A stretch of 44,482 bases of DNA, from the IMG/VR virus record IMGVR_UViG_3300031963_000287, positions 1-44,482 of that record; one strand, given 5' to 3'. Below are positions 1 to 9,068 of this stretch, piece after piece. A program made the translations under genes and the position numbers. How positions within the stretch are numbered: position 1 is the stretch's first letter; every line of letters starts with the position of its first letter. The notes beneath the pieces are model-generated. The model saw nothing but the letters and a program-made list of their open reading frames with translations, ran no database searches and was not told where the DNA came from. This stretch comes from a virus.

Positions 1-71
1 GTATAAATAGTACAGGAGACAATAAAAATAAAGATTCTGATGAATCACAAAATCCTATATGCCTTTTTTAA
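1..71 (+). CDS. 3' end of an unknown gene (partial)
   Basis: An open frame enters from the left edge (codons begin at base 3) and stops with TAA at 69-71, three bases before the next ATG. The visible C-terminus is hydrophilic and rich in Asn, Asp, Lys and Ser, ending in the residues ICLF. Its tight spacing to the next gene indicates the same late tail-gene operon. Too little is visible to name a family; from its position a tail or baseplate protein is likely. Confidence 0.6.
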   Translation, partial: INSTGDNKNKDSDESQNPICLF

Positions 72-74
72 GAA

Positions 75-695
75 ATGAACCAATCTATTTTAAATAAATC
101 AAGAAATGATAAATTCGCACTTTTGTTTGGATTACCTGTTGGTATAAAACAAAAGATTGATCCTGTTTTAATGAGTGATTTTAATGATAATAAAGTGGAA
201 TTAAGTATATTCGGTTTATCTGTTCCTGATGTAATAATTCCACCAATTTCACTAGGGTTTAGTGGTCAAACATATAAAACTAGTTCATTTTCAAGACCAG
301 ATTATAGTCCATTGGAAGTAAAATTTTTTATAGATAATGGATATCACAATTATTATATATTGTGGTCATGGTTAAATCAATTTAATGATTCAAAATACTC
401 AGTAAGCGACATTGTTACAACACAAGAAATTCCACATATTGGTGAATCCGATATGAAAAATATGTTCTCAGATTATGTAACTAATTTAAATTTAATTATA
501 ATGGACGAATATAATAATAAATTAATGAATATATCTTATGAAGATGCGTTTATAACAAATTTAGGAGGAATAAGCTATTCACATCAAGATGGAGCAGAGA
601 TAATTGGGTCTGTTTCCTTTGCTTATAACCAACTTCATATTGAAATGGTTCATAATGTAAATGATTGTAAGGTAGATTGTCATGACAAAATATGA
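75..695 (+). CDS. gp19-fold tail tube or baseplate-tube junction protein
   Basis: 206 residues. The N-terminal part (about 14-70) alternates a short strand, a GLPVGI turn, a strand reading VELSIFGLSVPDVIIPP and the SGQTYK turn. This is followed by SFSRPDYSPLEVKFFID and YILWSWLNQFND, the arrangement of the T4 gp19/gp48/gp54 tube-fold proteins (binding interface, beta-sandwich, then an aromatic-rich helix). The C-terminal strand (residues 180-192, SVSFAYNQLHIEM) resembles the closing strand of that fold. Because it sits next to hub genes rather than next to a sheath gene, a tube-initiator or junction role (gp54/gp48-like) is as likely as the main tube. The last 14 bases overlap the next gene. 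The fold assignment comes from pattern similarity, not an alignment. Confidence 0.55.
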   Translation: MNQSILNKSRNDKFALLFGLPVGIKQKIDPVLMSDFNDNKVELSIFGLSVPDVIIPPISLGFSGQTYKTSSFSRPDYSPLEVKFFIDNGYHNYYILWSWLNQFNDSKYSVSDIVTTQEIPHIGESDMKNMFSDYVTNLNLIIMDEYNNKLMNISYEDAFITNLGGISYSHQDGAEIIGSVSFAYNQLHIEMVHNVNDCKVDCHDKI

Positions 696-2271
696 TAAAA
701 TTAATGGTGAATTGGTTACTTTAAGAAATCAATTATACCAAATAAGAATAACAATGTATAATAACATGGATAAACCTGTTTTTATACCATATAAAGTTGT
801 AATGGGGTTAGTTATAGAAGAAACTATGATTAATTGGTGGACTAAAGGATGGATTATTCTTCAAAATGATTTTGAGGTTTTGGAGAAAGGAGCTAATCTT
901 GATCTGTTTTCGGATCAAGAAAAAAATTCTTCTAAATCACAAAGTTATATTTATAAATTTAGACATGATGGTAGAAATAAAATAAACATAAGAATATCAA
1001 CGATATCTGATGGTATTAATGATGAAAAACTTTGGACGATGGATTATGATTTTGTTGTTTATGATGTAGAAGACATGGAATCAATAAATTCCATTAAAAA
1101 ATCAAAGAAATTTTATTTTATTGATGAAAGATATCAAATTTTTTCTGAAAGAAATATTCCGTGGTCAACATCTACTCATGGGGATGCTGCGAAGTCTGGG
1201 AGTCCTGTTTGGTCTTTACCCGATAGTCAAAGGAAAATGAATCCATGTGATGCAATAAAATCAATAATAAATACAGCGTCTTGCAACACTTTCACAAATT
1301 CCATAAATGAAGGTGAAATAAAGGTAGGTTATGATTATGAATTTGGATCTATAGATAAACCGGACATTCCTTTAAACAGTATAAACAATGATTTGTGGAA
1401 TAAAGGAAATTCTTCTCCTGATTATAATGTTTTTTATACTTCTCCATCCAATTCAACAGTAATAGATGATCTAGATTTTATGCTAAATCATGCTGTTGGT
1501 GACAAAAAAGATCCTATTTTTTTAAAATTCGGTAGATATGATAAAAACTGGGAATTATTATCATTAAAAGATTACTTTAAACAAGCTAAACAATTAGAAC
1601 AATTGCTTTTAAATGATGGTGTTGCTCCTACATCAACTGCATATGTTGGTAGAGCACCGATACAAAAAGATGATAAAAAAATAATAAATTTTACCTCTCC
1701 TAGAGCCTCATTAATAAATAACTATAAATTTTCTCAAATGGCCCCAGTTGATGATTTTAGATTCACAAACAGACCAATACATATGTTTGATTTTTCTACA
1801 GGAACATATAATATTCATGCTAAAGATAATAAATTAGAAAGTTTTTATGAAAATCTTAAAGAAATATGCTCCTCTGGTGAACTTTATTCATTCTCCTCTA
1901 CTGGCGGAAAAGCTCAAGTTTGGATGAATATAAATAAAACCAAAAGAGAAGGAATTTCTGTAGAAAATACACTATTAACACAGGGTTCACCTTTGTTAAA
2001 TTCTGTCAGAATGACAAAAGACATGTTGTTCTTAAATCAAAGTTTATATTTTCAAAATGAAGGATTAACATTAAGAACTCCTGGTAACTTTATATTTGTG
2101 GATAAATTAGATGCAAGTGATAAAAATTTATTTAATGATAAATTTTTAGGACAATGGTTTATAACAAAGGTAATACATTATTTTGACCAGAATATGTATG
2201 TTACTGATGTTTATTCAAATAAATTTGATGGAATTCAACCACATTGGGATGTTTTAGATAAAAAGTATTAA
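682..2271 (+). CDS. Probable baseplate hub protein (gp27-like)
   Basis: 529 residues, starting inside the end of the preceding gene. The N-terminus (residues 10-60) is strand-rich with IRITMYNN and VMGLVIEETMINWWTKGWIIL, typical of hub domains that pack on tail-tube proteins. The C-terminus (about 490-525) reads GQWFITKVIHYF then MYVTDVYSNKFDG, a pattern common at the end of gp27-like tail hub proteins. It lies two genes upstream of the gp5-like spike, the partner that gp27 binds in T4, which supports the call. No catalytic motif is seen. It could instead be another baseplate-wedge component; the assignment rests on context plus short similarity. Confidence 0.5.
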   Translation: MTKYDKINGELVTLRNQLYQIRITMYNNMDKPVFIPYKVVMGLVIEETMINWWTKGWIILQNDFEVLEKGANLDLFSDQEKNSSKSQSYIYKFRHDGRNKINIRISTISDGINDEKLWTMDYDFVVYDVEDMESINSIKKSKKFYFIDERYQIFSERNIPWSTSTHGDAAKSGSPVWSLPDSQRKMNPCDAIKSIINTASCNTFTNSINEGEIKVGYDYEFGSIDKPDIPLNSINNDLWNKGNSSPDYNVFYTSPSNSTVIDDLDFMLNHAVGDKKDPIFLKFGRYDKNWELLSLKDYFKQAKQLEQLLLNDGVAPTSTAYVGRAPIQKDDKKIINFTSPRASLINNYKFSQMAPVDDFRFTNRPIHMFDFSTGTYNIHAKDNKLESFYENLKEICSSGELYSFSSTGGKAQVWMNINKTKREGISVENTLLTQGSPLLNSVRMTKDMLFLNQSLYFQNEGLTLRTPGNFIFVDKLDASDKNLFNDKFLGQWFITKVIHYFDQNMYVTDVYSNKFDGIQPHWDVLDKKY

Positions 2272-2282
2272 GTATTATTAAT

Positions 2283-2597
2283 ATGAATTCTGATTTTTTA
2301 AAAAGAAGACTAGAAGAAACAAGACAAAGACAACTTCAATCATCAAATAAAAATCTTTCCATGCCTTCTGCTGGTCAAATGGCAAGAAATTTAGGAAGAA
2401 GTGTTGTTAACAATGCTGTTAGTGTTGTTCAAGGAAATGATTTTAGATTAACACCAGAAGAAGCAAATAGAAGGCTTTCTATTTGTAAAGGATGTCCTTT
2501 TTTCGAGTCTTTATCACAAAGATGTTCTAAATGTGGATGTTTTCTTTCTGTAAAGACATACTTAAAAGCAGAAAAATGTCCTGTTGGTAAGTGGTAA
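2283..2597 (+). CDS. Small C-terminal zinc-ribbon protein
   Basis: 104 residues. The first 35 residues are basic and Gln-rich (KRRLEETRQRQLQ). The C-terminus holds six cysteines in CKGCPFFESLSQRCSKCGCF and a final EKCPVGKW, so two CxxC pairs can form one zinc site. This short-protein pattern recurs near baseplate genes of T4-like marine phages, but I know of no assigned function. It lies in the tail operon, 11 bases after the hub gene, with an AT-only leader (ATTATTAAT) and no Shine-Dalgarno sequence. A structural zinc-binding baseplate part or an assembly factor are both possible. Confidence 0.7.
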   Translation: MNSDFLKRRLEETRQRQLQSSNKNLSMPSAGQMARNLGRSVVNNAVSVVQGNDFRLTPEEANRRLSICKGCPFFESLSQRCSKCGCFLSVKTYLKAEKCPVGKW

Positions 2598-2629
2598 AAT
2601 CGTTACTCAAGGCTAATTATTAATATAAT

Positions 2630-4336
2630 ATGGCTTTATCTAATAATCCAACAGAATCTACTAATAAAAGTACAGTTCCCTCTTCTCCAAATACTGAAAA
2701 GGATACTATATATGAACCAAAAAGACTAAAGGATACTGGTGGTTTTGTTCCTCTACCGGATGATTATTATTCTCCTTTTAAATCAACAGATGTGCTTAAA
2801 TATGTTAATCCACTAACACCTCAACAATTTGGTTTAGATCCAAATGCAAAAATAACAGCAGGATTAGGTTCTGGTGGGGAAAAAGATAAAAAAGTAAATA
2901 GCGATCCTAAAACAGTAGACGCTATAGCAAATAAAACATCAGATCCTACAAAAGAAAAACAAATTGGTGGTAGTGCTGGTAATGTTTCAATAAACATTGT
3001 GGATGTAGGTAAAGCTGCAAGACTTAATTTAAACGATCTTCTTGCTCTTTCAACATATGTTTCTGGTCCTACTAATTTGAATTTGTTAGCAGCATGGGTT
3101 TATCTTTTGTATAATGGTTCTGGTGCTGTTAATAAGACGGTTAGTATGGAAAATAATCCAAATATAAACGATCAACCTATTACTATTTCTGGAAATATGT
3201 TGATGTATATGTGGACAAAAGGAAATTCTATTGTAAAAGGATATTTTCACAAGGGAATTACAAAAATTTTTAAAAAAACTCCAGCATTTAAAGATAAATT
3301 TTTTGAAGATATTGGAGAAGCTGGAACAACAATTCTTGCAAATAGCGAAAGATTGCCAAGTAATCCATTGTCGGGTTCTTCAAAACACACTCCTTCGTTG
3401 GTTGAACGAATGTTAAATAAAATTCATCCTAAATTTTCACAAGAATTGGAAAAATATGTAAATGTTTTAAAGGGAAAGGTATATTTGGCACTTCCATCTG
3501 GGTTTTTAGGTTCAATTCAATATGCCATAAGCTATATAAATGGAATTGTTACAGCTGTTGCACAACAGATAAATGAAATTTATCAAGGTGCCTTAAAAGC
3601 TATAAGGGAATTTATTGCAGCAATTGATTCTATTATGGGAATGATAATGCAAACTCTGTTATCATTGCTTGATAGGATTATTCCTTTAGAAATAATTTGT
3701 TTGATTTTAGATATTATATCTTTATTTGCAGGTGATTTAACATTTATAACAAATTTCTTTTCTCATTCTTTAAAAATATCTGATGTTTTGAAAGCATTTA
3801 ATATAGGTGATCCTGGTATTGCAAATTTTTTGAGTGATCCTGTAAATTCATTAAAGTCTTTTCTTCCAGATGATATTAAAAACATAGTTGATATAGCAGA
3901 AAGTGTTGCAAATGACCCTATGGGTTATTTGGGAGACGTTTTAACTGAATATGGGTATTCTTATATGGCAAAATATTTAGAGGGAGATATAATGGGTGGA
4001 GTTCTTGATCAGTTTGGATCTCAAGCACCTATTTTATATCCAATATCAGGTATTATGAAAAAATATGGATTTTCTGGAAAAATACAACTAACAGATCCTA
4101 ATGAACCTTCACCAAATGTTGTTTTACCCGCAATTATTACAGAGACTAGAAAGAATGTTAAAAAAACATTTGATAGTTTGGGTAGATCAACAGAAAAATT
4201 AACCAACACAATAGATCAAGGAGTTTATGATGTTGGTCAGGGTGTTTCTGATACCTTTGGTCTTGGTTCTTTAAATCAAAGAACAAATAATCTAGGATTT
4301 GGTGATGGAGAAAGAAATCCAAACACATCAGGTTAA
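2630..4336 (+). CDS. Unknown baseplate/tail-associated protein with hydrophobic centre
   Basis: 568 residues, not matched to a family. Residues 1-110 are polar, Pro/Lys/Ser-rich and probably disordered. Residues 135-160 are a hydrophobic helical stretch. About 278-385 form long hydrophobic and amphipathic helices (segments around GSIQYAISYINGIVTAVAQQ, then IPLEIICLILDIISLFAG). The C-terminal 80 residues are again polar. It sits between the hub and the spike gene, ending 6 bases before the spike start. A virion protein that inserts in a membrane, or a tape-measure-like or chaperone role at the hub, would fit. There is no signal peptide at the start, so an ordinary secreted membrane protein is less likely. 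Confidence 0.6.
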   Translation: MALSNNPTESTNKSTVPSSPNTEKDTIYEPKRLKDTGGFVPLPDDYYSPFKSTDVLKYVNPLTPQQFGLDPNAKITAGLGSGGEKDKKVNSDPKTVDAIANKTSDPTKEKQIGGSAGNVSINIVDVGKAARLNLNDLLALSTYVSGPTNLNLLAAWVYLLYNGSGAVNKTVSMENNPNINDQPITISGNMLMYMWTKGNSIVKGYFHKGITKIFKKTPAFKDKFFEDIGEAGTTILANSERLPSNPLSGSSKHTPSLVERMLNKIHPKFSQELEKYVNVLKGKVYLALPSGFLGSIQYAISYINGIVTAVAQQINEIYQGALKAIREFIAAIDSIMGMIMQTLLSLLDRIIPLEIICLILDIISLFAGDLTFITNFFSHSLKISDVLKAFNIGDPGIANFLSDPVNSLKSFLPDDIKNIVDIAESVANDPMGYLGDVLTEYGYSYMAKYLEGDIMGGVLDQFGSQAPILYPISGIMKKYGFSGKIQLTDPNEPSPNVVLPAIITETRKNVKKTFDSLGRSTEKLTNTIDQGVYDVGQGVSDTFGLGSLNQRTNNLGFGDGERNPNTSG

Positions 4337-4342
4337 TTTATT

Positions 4343-7300
4343 ATGAGTTATGTAAAAGATCCAATTTATGGAAATCATCTAGGAATTGTCGTAAACGATG
4401 CAAGTTTTGATCCTGAACAAAGAGGAAGAGTTCAGGTATGGATTCCTTATTTATCAAATACATTACATTCTGGTTGGAATGATAAACTTGAAGACAAAAC
4501 ATTTAAACATGTACATGAATCTGGTGCTTTAACTCCTGAATTAGTAGAAGAATTAAAAAATGTTTTGCCTTGGGCAGAATGTGCTGGACCAATTATGGGT
4601 GGCGGAACATCTGCAACATATAATCCATCAACGGGGATAACAGATACAAATCCTCATAGGACTTTTGCAGGAAGAACCCAAGATTATGGTGATACATTAT
4701 TAATACCAACCGATCCTGGTGATGAATTTGATATTAATAGAAATTTAAATCCAGAATTTGCTAATAGATTAAATGGTTTTTATTCTGATTTAAAAAAAGC
4801 TGGTTATAATGTTACTATAACATCTGGTACAAGGGCAGACGCTGGTGACAAAACAGGATCTGCACATTATAGTGGAATAGCAGCTGATTTAAAAATTACA
4901 GGAAATGGTGCTTATGGAGAAGTTAATATTACTACAATGAATCCAGGTAAGGATAAAGTAGAAAATAAAGACACACAAGCATTTAGAGACTTAGCAGAGA
5001 GTCATGGATTATGGCAACCTATGCATCCAGATACAGGAGAAGTAGAAAGCATAAGTGAAAAATGGCACTTTGAACCTGTTGAAACTCGCGGAGGAAATAG
5101 AGGATATAATAAATTTGCTAATTTAGAATTAAAAAAAGGATTATCACCAAATGAAGTTACACAAACAGCAGTTGATGCAGCAGAAGTTGCTGGAGCAACA
5201 GTAAATACAGCAAAAAACCCAAAATCATCTGATTTTGAACCTACTGACATAAGCACATCTTCATATACACCAATAAAACAAATACAACCAAAATTAACCG
5301 CATATAGTCCTAAATTTGGCGGAGATTCTATGGAGGGAGGGTATGAGAGTGCAAAAAAAGGACCAGACGGAAAAAATCAAGTTAGAACATTACAAGATTT
5401 TTATGATGGAAGTTCAAAATACATTACATTAGCTGCGGATGATAATATTTCAGGAAAAACATATATAATACCAGAAATAACATGGAAAAATAAAAACGGA
5501 GAAACTATAGTTTCAAAAAACGTTCCTGCTGCTGTTCATGATAGAGGTGGTGCTTTTGTGGGGAAAGGAGAATCAAGATTCGATATCCCGTTTGATAGAG
5601 ATGTAAATGATGGAGGATCATCTCAGCCATATTCTCAAAAAAATTTAGTTTTAAATGAAGTTGATAAAAATACTTTTGAAAAAACATCAGGTCAATCTTA
5701 TATTTCAAATGATCCAAATTCTCCGATGGTGAATCCTATACCAAATTTTAATTCATCAGTAATTCCTGCTGGTGTTGCTGGAGCGCAACCATCTGGATTT
5801 ATTTCTACACCAAAAATAGGTGCAAAGGTTTTTGTTTTCTTTTTGGCTGGTGATATTCAAAAACCAATTTATTTTGCTGGTTTGTTGGAGAAGGAATCAT
5901 ATCAAAAAGCTCAATCTGTATCTAGTCCAGAAGTTCAAGTAACAGGTAAAGAAATACATAGAACAAATGAGGTACACGGCCCTGTTAATACAACAAACAT
6001 GTTTGGAAACATTAACGGAGTTCCTGTGGAGGAACAAATGGCTGCATTTAGTAAACAAGGATCATTGTATCAGGTAGGAGCCATTGTTCACGAAATAGCT
6101 GCTGCGGGTAAATCATCTACCTGTTACGGAGATAGTCATAGCCAATCTCTTGGTCATGAAATTAGAAACGTAAAAATGGATTACAAATTATCATCGGAAG
6201 ATCTTAATTTTAGTGCTGGACTAAATGGGACAGAAAAAGAAATAAATGAAAAAATAAAAGCTCAAGAAGATATTCATAAAATTTCAAAAGAAATTCAAGA
6301 AGAAAAAATAAAAGATATTGAAGCTAATGCAAAAAACGGAGAAAAGGTTCCATGTCCTTTGTGTTCTACTTCACACGCTGTTGATAGAGCAAGTGCATTT
6401 GCTAAAAAAGTTATTACTTTTTTAAGTAGAATATTAAAAATTCCTTATTTTTCTTATGTAGTTGATGTTGTAAATTTTATAACAAATGTTTTGGTTGTTC
6501 CTTTTTGTTCAATCGTGCCTGGTAGTGCATTAGGCAAATGTGGAAACGAAGAATGTGAAAATGGTATGATTCCTTCTCCACAAAAACCAATAGAAGATGC
6601 AAATAAAAAGGCAGCAGAAAAATTAGTTTCAAAACAAAAAGAAATAGGTGAATTAGAAAAAAAACTAGGAAGTGGTGGATGTTATTCTGTTACAGCATTA
6701 AAAGATGTTGTTATTTCTGCTGGTGGACCAATGAATGATGCGAAATGCTTTGCAAAAACAACAAATATTTCAGAACCAATTGGTGGACAGACAAAGGGAG
6801 AAGACGGAAAAGGAAGTACACAGACAATAAGAGCAAGATCTGCAAAGGACTTAAAAACTGTTCCATATATACCTCCCGTAGAATATCCTGGTGGTAATAT
6901 ACTTCTTAAAGGTGGTAATTCTGTAAAAATAATTGCTGGAGCACCTGGTATAGAATTGGATACTATAGGAAAAATTTCATTAAATTGTGGTTCCATAGAA
7001 ATATTATCATCTGATGGTCAGTTATTATTAGGATCTAAAAATCACACAACATTAAGTGGTAAGGTTGTTACAATATCGGCAAATGATAAAACAAAATCTG
7101 GTGGTGTTAATATAAATTCTCCTCATATGATATGTAAAGGATTTACTGCAACAGGTGATGTTGGTATAAAAGGAGGAGCTAGGATTGATGGTGAGTTATC
7201 AATTCCCTATTTAAATACAGTTTCTCAAAGGATGCAGTGTGATGATGGTATGTCACCTGATCAACGTATTCCTTTCGCTAATTGGGCAATTGGTTCTTGT

Positions 7301-7879
7301 CAATCAAATGATACTGCAAATTCAACTAGACTTGTATTAACACACTATCTTATGCCTGGTGCTCTTTTATTGCTTTCTAATATTATAAAATATGTAATGG
7401 AATTATATAATACAATTCTTACAAATACAATTATTGAACCAAGTATTACAGGAATTTATTATGGGTTTTGTCTTAATTCAGCTGGACCAGGTACATCGTG
7501 GGGATATGTTCAAAATTTCCATCACAATCATACGGAAGATCCTAAACCGCATCACCATGACTATATTATGCCCAAAGGAACCTATTATGATGATATTGCT
7601 GGTGTTAATGACTCCGCGGTTGAACCCAATGAGGTTCCTACAAGGGCAAGAAAACATGGATTAGGACCAGAAGGTGGACCAAAATCATTAGCTGGTTGCG
7701 GTGGTTTTGGTGGTTGGGGAGGTTCTTCTGGTGGAAGAAAAGCAAAATTAAATTCTTTTGGTTTGGATAATGAGTTAGATAACTTTTATGGTAATGTTAT
7801 AAATAAAAACAACACCAAAATAACATACAACAAAGACGGATCTGTTAATATAAAATTAAACGAAAATCCTTGTGATTAA
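4343..7879 (+). CDS. gp5: gp5-like baseplate spike with inserted M15 peptidase and 3D/double-psi barrel domains
   Basis: 1178 residues. The OB-fold begins at residues 7-40 (YGNHLGIVVNDASFDPEQRG, VQVWIPYL) and resumes at about 486-514 (PKIGAKVFVFFLAGD, PIYFAGL). Between them lie two domains. An M15/VanY-like peptidase (about 125-255) shows the zinc motifs SAHYSGIAADL near 175 and WHFE near 240. A 3D-type double-psi beta-barrel (about 314-430) starts KLTAYSP and carries VHDRGGAFVGKG...FDIPF near 398, as in lytic transglycosylase-like domains. Residues 625-680 contain a coiled coil and CPLC, followed by a hydrophobic segment. About 850-955 are short repeated strands (GGNILLKGGNSVKIIAG), the gp5 beta-prism needle. 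The C-terminus has a His-rich loop (HHNHTEDPKPHHH) and a Gly-rich stretch. Its likely role is to puncture the envelope and cut peptidoglycan at injection. T4 gp5 instead carries one lysozyme domain. Confidence 0.85.
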   Translation: MSYVKDPIYGNHLGIVVNDASFDPEQRGRVQVWIPYLSNTLHSGWNDKLEDKTFKHVHESGALTPELVEELKNVLPWAECAGPIMGGGTSATYNPSTGITDTNPHRTFAGRTQDYGDTLLIPTDPGDEFDINRNLNPEFANRLNGFYSDLKKAGYNVTITSGTRADAGDKTGSAHYSGIAADLKITGNGAYGEVNITTMNPGKDKVENKDTQAFRDLAESHGLWQPMHPDTGEVESISEKWHFEPVETRGGNRGYNKFANLELKKGLSPNEVTQTAVDAAEVAGATVNTAKNPKSSDFEPTDISTSSYTPIKQIQPKLTAYSPKFGGDSMEGGYESAKKGPDGKNQVRTLQDFYDGSSKYITLAADDNISGKTYIIPEITWKNKNGETIVSKNVPAAVHDRGGAFVGKGESRFDIPFDRDVNDGGSSQPYSQKNLVLNEVDKNTFEKTSGQSYISNDPNSPMVNPIPNFNSSVIPAGVAGAQPSGFISTPKIGAKVFVFFLAGDIQKPIYFAGLLEKESYQKAQSVSSPEVQVTGKEIHRTNEVHGPVNTTNMFGNINGVPVEEQMAAFSKQGSLYQVGAIVHEIAAAGKSSTCYGDSHSQSLGHEIRNVKMDYKLSSEDLNFSAGLNGTEKEINEKIKAQEDIHKISKEIQEEKIKDIEANAKNGEKVPCPLCSTSHAVDRASAFAKKVITFLSRILKIPYFSYVVDVVNFITNVLVVPFCSIVPGSALGKCGNEECENGMIPSPQKPIEDANKKAAEKLVSKQKEIGELEKKLGSGGCYSVTALKDVVISAGGPMNDAKCFAKTTNISEPIGGQTKGEDGKGSTQTIRARSAKDLKTVPYIPPVEYPGGNILLKGGNSVKIIAGAPGIELDTIGKISLNCGSIEILSSDGQLLLGSKNHTTLSGKVVTISANDKTKSGGVNINSPHMICKGFTATGDVGIKGGARIDGELSIPYLNTVSQRMQCDDGMSPDQRIPFANWAIGSCQSNDTANSTRLVLTHYLMPGALLLLSNIIKYVMELYNTILTNTIIEPSITGIYYGFCLNSAGPGTSWGYVQNFHHNHTEDPKPHHHDYIMPKGTYYDDIAGVNDSAVEPNEVPTRARKHGLGPEGGPKSLAGCGGFGGWGGSSGGRKAKLNSFGLDNELDNFYGNVINKNNTKITYNKDGSVNIKLNENPCD

Positions 7880-8679
7880 TCTATGATTTTCGGCCAAAAA
7901 GGACCAGAAAGAGCATCAACTAAATCCATATCAAATGATGATCTTAAATCTTTAACATTTTTAATTTGTAATTTTAAATTAAGTTTGGTTGCAACAATAT
8001 TTCTTGAATCAAAATAATATTTAAAATACTTTATTTGTTTTTTTGATATTTCTTCAACTCGAACTACAAATAATGCAAGCTCTCTTCCATATTTGATTTT
8101 TTCCAAATTACCTGTACTGTATGATATTAGTTCTACCTTCCAACCTTTAAGTAAATAATTATTTTTTATAAATTCTGCAAAATCTTCAGAAGATTTATTT
8201 ACTTTTTCGTTCCAAATGTCGTATGTGAATTTTTTTAAACTTTCTAGTGTTATATCTTCAGTGATATCAGAAACATCAAATCCACCTTGTCCACAAATTT
8301 GTTTTACATTATAAACTTCTTTTCCCGAAGGATCACATATTATGTCTTCCTGCAATCTACAACCGTCTTGTAAAATGGAAAGTTTTACTTCAAGAAGCGG
8401 CTTATATTTATCTAATGTCTTTTTCATTAGCTCACCTAAACTTAATCTTGGATCTCCAACCTCTGTTATGCTTGTTAACGACTCAATCCAAGGACTTATG
8501 TCAAAAGCAGACGGACCTGGTATTAAAACAGGATCAATATCATCTCTTTTGGCTAACTTTATAACTTCACAAAGAAAGGGAGTTATGTTTTCTACTGTAA
8601 GATTTTGTGGTTTTGTTAAATTTGGTAATGGTGGAATCTCACATGTATCTGGATTTAATGGTTTACTAGAATTACTCAT
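7876..8679 (-). CDS. Unknown protein
   Basis: 267 residues with no family that I recognise. The N-terminal 35 residues are Pro/Asn-rich and polar. The middle (about 95-140) contains three cysteines (DGC, IIC, QIC) around CDPSGKEVYNVKQICGQGG. The C-terminal half is Lys- and aromatic-rich and looks like a mixed alpha/beta fold (KGWKVELISYSTG, LALFVVRVEEISKKQ). It is the last gene of the long leftward operon and its stop codon overlaps the stop of the rightward spike gene. The leader is AT-only (AATTAAATAT before ATG). Confidence 0.75.
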   Translation of the reverse strand: MSNSSKPLNPDTCEIPPLPNLTKPQNLTVENITPFLCEVIKLAKRDDIDPVLIPGPSAFDISPWIESLTSITEVGDPRLSLGELMKKTLDKYKPLLEVKLSILQDGCRLQEDIICDPSGKEVYNVKQICGQGGFDVSDITEDITLESLKKFTYDIWNEKVNKSSEDFAEFIKNNYLLKGWKVELISYSTGNLEKIKYGRELALFVVRVEEISKKQIKYFKYYFDSRNIVATKLNLKLQIKNVKDLRSSFDMDLVDALSGPFWPKIID

Positions 8680-8694
8680 ATATTTAATTATATA

Positions 8695-9066
8695 TTATTC
8701 AATTTCACCTTGATGTTGTTGTATAAAAACATTTTTAAGAAATTCCATTATTGCGTCTTTATCTTTCGGTGAAGAAAACCCTTGTAAAATAACTCTCTCA
8801 CCATCCATAGTATACCCCAAAAGAAGAAAGCTATTTAAATATTCTTCAATAAGACCTTTTAAAATCGTTAAATCTCTAATAACAACAGAATTTTTTCCTT
8901 CATTTGATTTTAACCATTTATCCATACTTCTTTTTAATTCAACAGTATTCAGTGCATCGTATATTTTATTTTCAATATCATCGATTGTTGCTGGTGATGA
9001 TGATAAATTTGGCATTGTTGATTGTATTTGCTTTGGATTTTTAGTCCTTTTTTTATTTGGAGGCAT
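8695..9066 (-). CDS. Unknown small protein
   Basis: 123 residues. The basic N-terminus (PPNKKRTKNPK) is followed by a Ser/Pro linker, then predicted helices (residues 28-85) and a short strand-turn motif YTMDGERVILQGFSS before a final helix with KDAIMEFLKNVF. It looks like a protein conserved in T4-like phages, but I can name no activity. It starts 2 bases after the preceding gene's stop and is one of the few genes with a possible Shine-Dalgarno (AAAGGA, 8 bases before ATG), although those bases also code the end of the previous gene. Confidence 0.7.
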   Translation of the reverse strand: MPPNKKRTKNPKQIQSTMPNLSSSPATIDDIENKIYDALNTVELKRSMDKWLKSNEGKNSVVIRDLTILKGLIEEYLNSFLLLGYTMDGERVILQGFSSPKDKDAIMEFLKNVFIQQHQGEIE

Positions 9067-9068
9067 TA

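Noticed and set aside
2-9. TATAAATA, identical to the T4 late promoter element
   Set aside because: It lies inside the coding frame of the partial gene that ends at 71, and in AT-rich DNA the octamer is expected by chance; no spacing or neighbour supports a promoter.
8342-8713. Plus-strand frame of 123 codons
   Set aside because: Covers the start of the minus-strand 267-residue gene and would break the continuous leftward operon.
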